DNA from: Hydrogenophilaceae bacterium
GTDB taxonomy: Bacteria; Pseudomonadota; Gammaproteobacteria; Burkholderiales; Thiobacillaceae
Assembly: GCA_013389025.1 (NCBI GenBank)
Contig: JACAED010000017.1
Coordinates: forward strand, 1 to 62,256
Direction: 5' to 3'
DNA length: 62,256 nt
Shown: one piece after another, positions 56,945 to 62,256 of the stretch
Numbering within the stretch: position 1 is the stretch's first letter
How the letters are laid out: each line of letters starts with the position of its first letter
Translations under genes and position numbers: made by a program
The notes under the pieces: generated by a model
What the model was told of the DNA's origin: nothing
What the model saw: only the letters and a program-made list of their open reading frames with translations
The model's database searches: none

Positions 56945-57427
56945 TCAGCTCTGCGACCAGGGCAATCCGCTTTTTTTCCATCCCCCCAAGCTGCCGCGCT
57001 GATGGGACTGTTTGTCCAGATCGCCCTCGAACCCTTCCAGGACGTTATAGCAGTCACGGTAACCGTTCAGCGTAGCCGCCTCGGCTGCTCTATGAGATCG
57101 CTGTCCGTTGCGGCAAATGAAGAGAGCAAGCGCCTCCGGATCGACCTGCTGCTTGAGCTGGGTCAGAAAATGCGGGTTGGGATGCCAGCCCGGATAAGTC
57201 ATCCACTCCACTTCGACAGCCCCTGGAATCTTGCCAACCAGATCCAGCTCTGCCCGGCTTCGAACATCGATCAGGCGTGAACCCGGAGCCAGTTGCAAAA
57301 CTTCCGCCGCTTCGACCGGCGTGAGTGCGCCTTCGTACGGCAACTGGGCTTTCTTGGCACGCTGTTGGGCTGAAGTAAGGATTTCTGTCAGGCGTCCCAT
57401 GCTTGTTCTCGCTGTTTGTAGAGACAT
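56945..57427 (-). CDS. Rhodanese-like domain protein
   Basis: This 160-aa protein has one rhodanese domain (about 38-150) with active-site Cys105 in FICRNGQRS, so sulfur transfer is possible. The strand block RLIDVRSRAELDLVGKIPGAVEVEW is typical. A start at 57400 (MGRLTEIL) is an alternative. Its upstream region holds the NtrC sites of the divergent glnA, so it might share regulation. Confidence 0.92.
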   Translation of the reverse strand: MSLQTARTSMGRLTEILTSAQQRAKKAQLPYEGALTPVEAAEVLQLAPGSRLIDVRSRAELDLVGKIPGAVEVEWMTYPGWHPNPHFLTQLKQQVDPEALALFICRNGQRSHRAAEAATLNGYRDCYNVLEGFEGDLDKQSHQRGSLGGWKKSGLPWSQS

Positions 57428-57461
57428 TCCGAGTATATGTCACCCAGTACAACTCGCAAAA

Positions 57462-57476
57462 CGCACTATAAATGTG
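57462..57476. promoter_or_regulatory. NtrC-binding site 2 (distal) upstream of glnA
   Basis: GCAC-TATAAAT-GTGC matches the NtrC dyad GCAC-N7-GTGC. Its centre is 32 bp from the proximal site (three helical turns) and about 128 bp before the predicted glnA start of transcription. Confidence 0.7.
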
Positions 57477-57493
57477 CGCAATTAAAGCCTGAC

Positions 57494-57508
57494 GCACCAG
57501 AAGAGTGC
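57494..57508. promoter_or_regulatory. NtrC-binding site 1 (proximal) upstream of glnA
   Basis: GCAC-CAGAAGA-GTGC fits the NtrC dyad. The centre lies about 96 bp before the predicted transcription start, as is usual for enhancer sites of sigma-54 promoters. Confidence 0.7.
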
Positions 57509-57571
57509 AATATGGGTGTTTGGCAACATTGAGAGGCCTTGTGGCACAATGGACGTTTTCAATTTTATTGA

Positions 57572-57587
57572 TGGCATGGTTTCTGCA
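57572..57587 (+). promoter_or_regulatory. Sigma-54 promoter of glnA
   Basis: TGGCATGGTTTCTGCA matches the sigma-54 consensus TGGCAC-N5-TTGCA with the invariant GG and GC exactly 10 nt apart. It lies about 60 bp before the glnA ATG. NtrC, encoded downstream at 60741, would activate it under nitrogen limitation. Confidence 0.8.
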
Positions 57588-57647
57588 GTAACCCCGCCGT
57601 CGAAATATTTTTCACTGACTCATTTTTGAATTGAGGAGAGCACTACC

Positions 57648-59057
57648 ATGGCGGTCGCCGATGTACTGAAGATGATCAAGGACAACGAAGCCCGGTTCGT
57701 TGATCTGCGTTTTACCGACACCCGCGGCAAGGAGCAGCATGTTTCCATTCCTGCGCGCATCGTTAATGCCGATTGGTTTGAAAACGGCCACCCCTTTGAT
57801 GGATCGTCGATTGCAGGCTGGAAAGGCATTCAGGCTTCCGACATGCTCTTGAAAGCCGATCCGGATACCGCTTTCATGGACCCGTTCTTTGACGAGGCCA
57901 CCCTGGTGCTGACCTGCGATGTCATCGAACCATCGGACGGCAAGGGCTATGACCGCGATCCGCGTTCCGTTGCGCGTCGTGCCGAAGCCTACCTGAAATC
58001 GACGGGTATTGCGGACACCGCCTATTTTGGTCCCGAGCCCGAATTTTTCATTTTCGATTCCGTGACCTGGCATGACGACATGTCCGGCTGCTCGGTCAAG
58101 ATCGAATCCGAAGAAGCTGCTTGGTCTTCCGCCGAGAAATTCGAAGACCGCAACACCGGCCACCGCCCTGGCATCAAGGGTGGTTATTTCCCCGTGCCGC
58201 CAGTCGATAGCCTGCAGGATATCCGGGCTGCCATGGTTATGGCGCTGGAAGAAATTGGCATCCCGGTCGAGGTGTTCCATCACGAGGTGGCAACCGCCGG
58301 CCAGTGCGAGATCGGTACCCTGTTCAATACCCTGACCCGTCGCGCCGACTGGACCCAAACCCTGAAATACGTGGTGCAGAACGTGGCGCATGCCTATGGA
58401 AAAACTGCCACTTTCATGCCCAAGCCCATTGTCGGTGACAACGGTTCCGGCATGCACGTGCATCAGTCGCTGTGGAAAGATGGCAAGAACCTGTTCGCGG
58501 GCAATGGCTATGCAGGCCTGTCCGAGCTGTGCCTGTACTACATCGGCGGCGTGATCAAGCATGCCAAGGCACTGAATGCCATCACCAACCCGTCAACCAA
58601 CTCTTACAAGCGCCTGGTCCCGGGTTTTGAAGCGCCGGTGATGCTGGCCTATTCCGCCCGCAACCGTTCTGCTTCCATCCGCATTCCGATCGCGGCCAGC
58701 GAAAAGGCGCGCCGTATCGAGACCCGTTTCCCCGATCCGACTGCCAATCCCTATCTGGCTTTCTCCGCCCTGATGATGGCGGGCCTGGACGGCATCCAGA
58801 ACAAGATCCACCCCGGCGATCCCGCCGACAAGGATCTGTACGACCTGCCGCCGGAAGAGGATGCCAAGATCCCCAAGGTCTGCCACAGCTTGGAAATGGC
58901 GCTGGAGCATCTGGACAAGGACCGCGAATTCCTGACCCGCGGTGGCGTGTTCTCCAACGACATGATCGATGCCTATATCGGACTGAAGATGGAGGAAGTC
59001 ACCAAGTTCCGCATGACTACCCATCCAGTGGAATTCGCGATGTACTACTCCCTGTAA
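57648..59057 (+). CDS. glnA: Glutamine synthetase type I GlnA
   Basis: GlnA forms glutamine from glutamate, ammonia and ATP. The 469-aa dodecamer-forming enzyme has the FDGSSIAGW loop (50-58), the [10 protein letters not shown] metal region (129-138), the [13 protein letters not shown] block (211-223), and Tyr398 ([10 protein letters not shown]), the adenylylation site, so it is the regulated GSI-beta form. A GAGGAG site precedes the ATG. It heads glnA-DUF4124-ntrB-ntrC and has its own terminator. Confidence 0.98.
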   Translation: MAVADVLKMIKDNEARFVDLRFTDTRGKEQHVSIPARIVNADWFENGHPFDGSSIAGWKGIQASDMLLKADPDTAFMDPFFDEATLVLTCDVIEPSDGKGYDRDPRSVARRAEAYLKSTGIADTAYFGPEPEFFIFDSVTWHDDMSGCSVKIESEEAAWSSAEKFEDRNTGHRPGIKGGYFPVPPVDSLQDIRAAMVMALEEIGIPVEVFHHEVATAGQCEIGTLFNTLTRRADWTQTLKYVVQNVAHAYGKTATFMPKPIVGDNGSGMHVHQSLWKDGKNLFAGNGYAGLSELCLYYIGGVIKHAKALNAITNPSTNSYKRLVPGFEAPVMLAYSARNRSASIRIPIAASEKARRIETRFPDPTANPYLAFSALMMAGLDGIQNKIHPGDPADKDLYDLPPEEDAKIPKVCHSLEMALEHLDKDREFLTRGGVFSNDMIDAYIGLKMEEVTKFRMTTHPVEFAMYYSL

Positions 59058-59076
59058 GCAGTTATTGCAGAATGGA

Positions 59077-59101
59077 AAAGGCGGCATTTGCCGCCTTTTT
59101 T
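59077..59101 (+). terminator. Intrinsic terminator after glnA
   Basis: The stem AAAGGCGGC / GCCGCCTTT with an ATTT loop is followed by a T run, 20 bp after the glnA stop. It should separate most glnA transcripts from ntrBC. Confidence 0.9.
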
Positions 59102-59180
59102 ATTGCCCCATGGCAATTGGCAAGTTCAAGGCAGGACATGTTTGCGCCGATAAAAACCCGTCTCGGGTAAACTTTGTTCC

Positions 59181-59660
59181 ATGAAACGATTCATGATTCC
59201 TCTCCTCCTGTCGGGTGTCACTGCGTTGCCCGTACAAGCGGAAATCTACAAGTACATCGATGAAAACGGCCAGGTCACATTTACCGACGTGGCCCGCAAA
59301 GGGCAACGCGCTGAAAAGGTATATGGTTTGCCAAGTGGTCCGCGAACCATCTCGCGTGGCACAAGCGGTGAAGGCAAGAGGGTGTCGACCCCCGGTCCGA
59401 TTGATTTTCCACGAATCGACTCGGGCACCCAAAAGCGCAGGGATGATTTACGGCGTACCGTGCTGGAAGAGGAATTGTCCACCGAACGGCGCAATCTGGA
59501 TGAAGCCAAGCGGCAGCTTGCATTGGCCGAGCGGCCCATGCCGGGTGAGCGCAGTTCCGATCCCGGATATCAATCCCGCGTCAAGCGGTTGCGCGATGCC
59601 GTGGAAAATCACGAGCGCAATATCGCGGCCATTCAGAAAGAAATCAGCACATCCCGCTAG
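59181..59660 (+). CDS. DUF4124 periplasmic protein
   Basis: This 159-aa protein has a signal peptide (about 1-20, MKRFMIPLLLSGVTALPVQA), a DUF4124 segment (EIYKYIDENGQVTFTDVARK, about 21-40) and a C-terminal coiled coil (about 85-155). Function unknown. The small DUF4124 protein between glnA and ntrB is a recurring arrangement in betaproteobacteria. A second DUF4124 protein is encoded at 37732. Confidence 0.88.
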   Translation: MKRFMIPLLLSGVTALPVQAEIYKYIDENGQVTFTDVARKGQRAEKVYGLPSGPRTISRGTSGEGKRVSTPGPIDFPRIDSGTQKRRDDLRRTVLEEELSTERRNLDEAKRQLALAERPMPGERSSDPGYQSRVKRLRDAVENHERNIAAIQKEISTSR

Positions 59661-59696
59661 TTTTGCCTGCTGGCACATTCGGTGCTAGGTTAGGGC

Positions 59697-60734
59697 ATGG
59701 TCCCGTCTTCCCACTTTGCTGCGTATGATTTGCTGGCTACCGGCGTGCTGCTGGTCAATGCTGAAAGTCGCATCGATTATCTGAATTCTTCGGCTGAATC
59801 CTTGATAGGAATATCCGGTGCATTGCTTGTCGGACAGGCCTTCGAGACAGTTTTTGAGAACAGCCCGGAGTTCAGGTCGGCTTTTACGACAGCGCTTAAG
59901 TCTCGAGAAACAGTAACGGAATACGACATCGCGATTCAGGTCAATGGACATCCACCTGTAAGAGTATCGTGCACGGTAAACGTGCATGATGACCCTGGCG
60001 AAACGGTTATTGAACTTCGCACCGCCGACCAGCGCCTGAGGATCGCCAGGCAGGAAAACATTCGTGCCCAGCAGGAGGCCAGCCGTGAACTTCTCAGGAA
60101 CCTGGCCCATGAAATAAAAAACCCGTTGGGGGGCATCCGGGGCGCTGCGCAACTTCTTGAACGTGAGCTTCCGCGGGAAAGCCTGCGCGAGTATACCCAG
60201 GTCATCATCAAGGAAGCCGACCGTCTTCAATCCTTGATGGAACGGCTGTTGACGCCACATCGGCTGCCAACGCTGTCCAGGGTGAATATTCATGAGGTTC
60301 TGGAGCGGGTGCGCAGTCTGCTGTTGGCGGAAACGCCGCGCGGTATCCGCATTGTGCGCGATTACGATGTGAGCCTGCCGGAATTGAAAGCGGATTCCGA
60401 GCAGCTCATTCAGGCTGTGCTTAATATTGCGCGCAATGCCGTTCAGGCCATGAAGGGTGAAGGCGAACTGATCTTCAGGACGCGGGTGGCGCGCCAGGTT
60501 ACGCTGGGGAACAAGCGCCATCGCTTGGCATTGCGTCTGGACATTGTCGACAACGGACCTGGCATTCCCGAATCGCTCAAGGACCACGTCTTTTTCCCGC
60601 TGGTCAGCGGCCGTGAAGGCGGCAGCGGTCTTGGCTTGCCACTTGCACAGACACTGGTGGCGCAAAACCATGGCGTGATCGAGTTTGATTCCGTTCCAGG
60701 CTACACCAATTTTTCAATTTATTTTCCGGTTTAA
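59697..60734 (+). CDS. ntrB: Nitrogen regulation sensor kinase NtrB (GlnL)
   Basis: NtrB phosphorylates NtrC under nitrogen limitation and dephosphorylates it when bound by PII. The 345-aa cytoplasmic kinase has a PAS domain (about 8-105), phosphoacceptor His138 (NLAHEIKNPLGGIRG) and an HATPase domain (about 220-345; NIARNAVQAMKG, DNGPGIPESLKDHVFFP). It overlaps nothing; ntrC starts 6 bp later, so they form an operon. Confidence 0.97.
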   Translation: MVPSSHFAAYDLLATGVLLVNAESRIDYLNSSAESLIGISGALLVGQAFETVFENSPEFRSAFTTALKSRETVTEYDIAIQVNGHPPVRVSCTVNVHDDPGETVIELRTADQRLRIARQENIRAQQEASRELLRNLAHEIKNPLGGIRGAAQLLERELPRESLREYTQVIIKEADRLQSLMERLLTPHRLPTLSRVNIHEVLERVRSLLLAETPRGIRIVRDYDVSLPELKADSEQLIQAVLNIARNAVQAMKGEGELIFRTRVARQVTLGNKRHRLALRLDIVDNGPGIPESLKDHVFFPLVSGREGGSGLGLPLAQTLVAQNHGVIEFDSVPGYTNFSIYFPV

Positions 60735-60740
60735 GGCACT

Positions 60741-62135
60741 ATGAATTCAGTCTGGATTATTGATGACGATCGTTCCATCCGCTGGGTGCTTGAAAAGGCG
60801 CTGGAGCGCGAAGGCATCGCCTGCGAAGTGTTCGGATCGGCCAGTGAGGCGCTCACGCGCCTGGAAAAATCAAGGCCGGCTGCGGTCATTTCCGACATCA
60901 ACATGCCCGGTCCATCCGGGCTGGAGTTTCTGCAGCTCATCAAGGAAAAGCTGCCCAAGGTACCGGTCATCATCATGACCGCCTACTCGGACCTTGACTC
61001 GGCGGTTGCGGCGTTTCAGGGGGGCGCCTTCGAATATCTATCAAAACCGTTTGACGTCGACGCTGCCGTTGATCTGGTTCGCCGCGCGCTGGCAGAAAGT
61101 CGGGAAACCGAATCCGAAGATGATGAAATGGCCAGGGTTCCGGAAATTCTTGGCCAAGCGCCTGCCATGCAGGAAGTGTTTCGCGCCATTGGTCGACTTT
61201 CACAATCGAATGCCACGGTTCTGATTACCGGCGAATCCGGAACCGGCAAGGAACTGGTGGCGCGTGCCCTGCACCGGCACAGCAGCCGGGCCTCCGGGCC
61301 CTTCATCGCGCTCAATACCGCTGCAATTCCAAGGGACTTGCTGGAATCCGAGCTGTTTGGCCATGAGCGTGGCGCGTTCACCGGTGCTGCGGCTCAACGG
61401 CGTGGCCGCTTCGAACAGGCCGATGGCGGCACGCTGTTCCTCGATGAAATCGGTGACATGCCGGCCGAGTTGCAAACACGTCTGCTGCGTATGCTGGCGG
61501 ACGGCCAGTTTTACCGGGTTGGCGGCCATTCGCCAATCAAGGTGAATGTGCGCGTCATTGCAGCCACGCACCAGGACCTGGAGTCGCGCGTCAAGGAAGG
61601 CCTGTTCCGCGAAGACCTCTATCATCGCCTGAATGTCATCCGGCTACGCCTGCCCGCTCTACGGGAAAGGCGCGAGGATATTCCGCTGCTGGCAAAACAC
61701 TTTCTGCAAAAGAGCGCACGTGAGCTGGGCGTGGAATCGAAAAAGCTTTCCGATGCCGCGCTCAAGCTCATGAGCGGTTTGCCCTGGACTGGCAATGTCA
61801 GGCAAATGGAAAACATTTGTCATTACCTGACTGTCATGGCCCCAGGCCAGATTATTGAGACCAGTGACCTGCCGCCTGATCTTCTGGGCGCGGACAAGCC
61901 AGTCGAAAACGACAACTGGGTGGATTGCCTGGCTCGTCAGGCAGATGTCAAGCTTGCCCGGGGCGAGACGTCCATTCTGAATGAGCTGGTGCCTGATTTC
62001 GAAAAGGCACTGATAAAGATTGCGCTCAAGCATACTGGCGGCAAACGCATCGAGGCAGCTCACCTGCTCGGATGGGGGCGCAATACCCTGACCAGAAAGA
62101 TTCAGGAGCTGGGCATGGATGAGGCGGGTGATTAG
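60741..62135 (+). CDS. ntrC: Nitrogen regulator NtrC (GlnG)
   Basis: NtrC is the sigma-54 activator of glnA and other nitrogen genes. The 464-aa protein has a receiver (1-120; Asp52 in [12 protein letters not shown]), an AAA+ domain with Walker A GESGTGKE (164-171), the sigma-54-contacting GAFTGA loop (211-216) and Walker [10 protein letters not shown] (231-239), and a C-terminal Fis-type helix-turn-helix ([19 protein letters not shown]). It is complete. Confidence 0.97.
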   Translation: MNSVWIIDDDRSIRWVLEKALEREGIACEVFGSASEALTRLEKSRPAAVISDINMPGPSGLEFLQLIKEKLPKVPVIIMTAYSDLDSAVAAFQGGAFEYLSKPFDVDAAVDLVRRALAESRETESEDDEMARVPEILGQAPAMQEVFRAIGRLSQSNATVLITGESGTGKELVARALHRHSSRASGPFIALNTAAIPRDLLESELFGHERGAFTGAAAQRRGRFEQADGGTLFLDEIGDMPAELQTRLLRMLADGQFYRVGGHSPIKVNVRVIAATHQDLESRVKEGLFREDLYHRLNVIRLRLPALRERREDIPLLAKHFLQKSARELGVESKKLSDAALKLMSGLPWTGNVRQMENICHYLTVMAPGQIIETSDLPPDLLGADKPVENDNWVDCLARQADVKLARGETSILNELVPDFEKALIKIALKHTGGKRIEAAHLLGWGRNTLTRKIQELGMDEAGD

Positions 62136-62234
62136 GTGCTAACCCGCATATTTCACCATTTTCTGGCAAAGCTGATTGAGCCCTTCTCTTGGGATGTGGA
62201 CGAGGCGCAATCTGGGGAGTTGCTGAAGAAATGA
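62136..62234 (+). CDS. Possible 32-aa small ORF after ntrC
   Basis: A GTG-initiated frame of 32 codons (MLTRIFHHFLAKLIEPFSWD start) begins right after the ntrC stop, and its TGA overlaps an ATG at 62231 (ATGA) that opens a further frame to the window edge. It could be a leader for the next gene, or noise. There is no clear RBS. Confidence 0.2.
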   Translation: MLTRIFHHFLAKLIEPFSWDVDEAQSGELLKK

Positions 62235-62256
62235 GCAGACTGGCGGATTCAGGACA
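62231..62256 (+). CDS. Start of a truncated gene at window edge
   Basis: An ATG at 62231 opens a frame reading MSRLADSG to the end of the window. Too short to identify. The only support is the ATGA overlap with the small ORF before it. Confidence 0.15.

Noticed and set aside
57541-57560. GTGGCACAATGGACG as the glnA sigma-54 promoter
   Set aside because: TGGCAC is present but the -12 GC is missing at the right distance. The TGGCAT site at 57572 fits better.
57612-58562. Open frame opposite glnA
   Set aside because: An antisense artefact of a highly expressed, GC-biased gene, without any domain.

Overview
This 62 kb window looks like chromosomal DNA of a moderately GC-rich betaproteobacterium, probably in or near the Nitrosomonadales/Sulfuricellaceae/Gallionellaceae. 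The evidence is a SAH riboswitch in front of ahcY with metK and metF alongside, the dapF-DUF484-xerC-cobW operon, glnA-ntrB-ntrC under a sigma-54 promoter, and paired lipid A acyltransferases. This placement is inference. No rRNA, tRNA, CRISPR array, integrase or transposase was seen, and coding density is very high, with many 1-33 bp gene overlaps.

Layout. 1-7.0 kb: 3' part of nadA, DUF808 and YjdF membrane proteins, lnt, a membrane diguanylate cyclase, dut and coaBC. 7.0-14.7 kb: radC, rpmB-rpmG, a fatty-acid desaturase, an MscS channel, an acyl-CoA synthetase, an RsmB-type rRNA methylase, an orphan gene and a PsiE-like protein. 14.7-22.1 kb: a purine block (purE-purK; purM-purN with two DUF3108 genes; perM and purC in one uninterrupted frame). 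22.2-26.8 kb: a diffusible-signal-factor (DSF) quorum-sensing cluster, rpfG and rpfC convergent with rpfF. 27-29.8 kb: a TauE-type exporter, an EVE protein, argB and hsp20.

29.9-33.7 kb is the most unusual accessory block. An ECF sigma factor and a short zinc-finger anti-sigma precede a secreted Cys-rich, double EF-hand peptide precursor, a DUF692 (MNIO) enzyme and a DUF2063 partner protein. This is a bufferin-like RiPP operon. A c-type cytochrome and a PCu(A)C copper chaperone follow on the other strand, which points to copper homeostasis.

33.8-45.7 kb: a 612-aa alpha-solenoid protein, hslVU, a DUF4126 gene broken by an in-frame amber codon, a DUF4124-glutaredoxin protein, a STAS/TPR protein, the cobW-xerC-DUF484-dapF operon, a GNAT enzyme and two adjacent LpxL/HtrB-type acyltransferases. 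45.7-51.1 kb: the activated-methyl-cycle block, metK (with a structured leader), a 48-aa basic protein, the SAH riboswitch, ahcY, a holin-like gene and metF, then a convergent aminotransferase. 51.1-57.4 kb: a duplicated ttcA tail with a palindromic element, ttcA, msbA, mgtE, mtgA, aroE and a rhodanese. 57.4 kb to the end: glnA with two NtrC sites and a sigma-54 promoter, a DUF4124 gene, ntrB and ntrC, forming a nitrogen-control circuit.

The points most worth follow-up are the ECF-controlled bufferin-like operon, the Rpf/DSF cluster, the perM-purC frame fusion, the amber codon in DUF4126, the metK leader with mutually exclusive pairings, and the duplicated ttcA tail.
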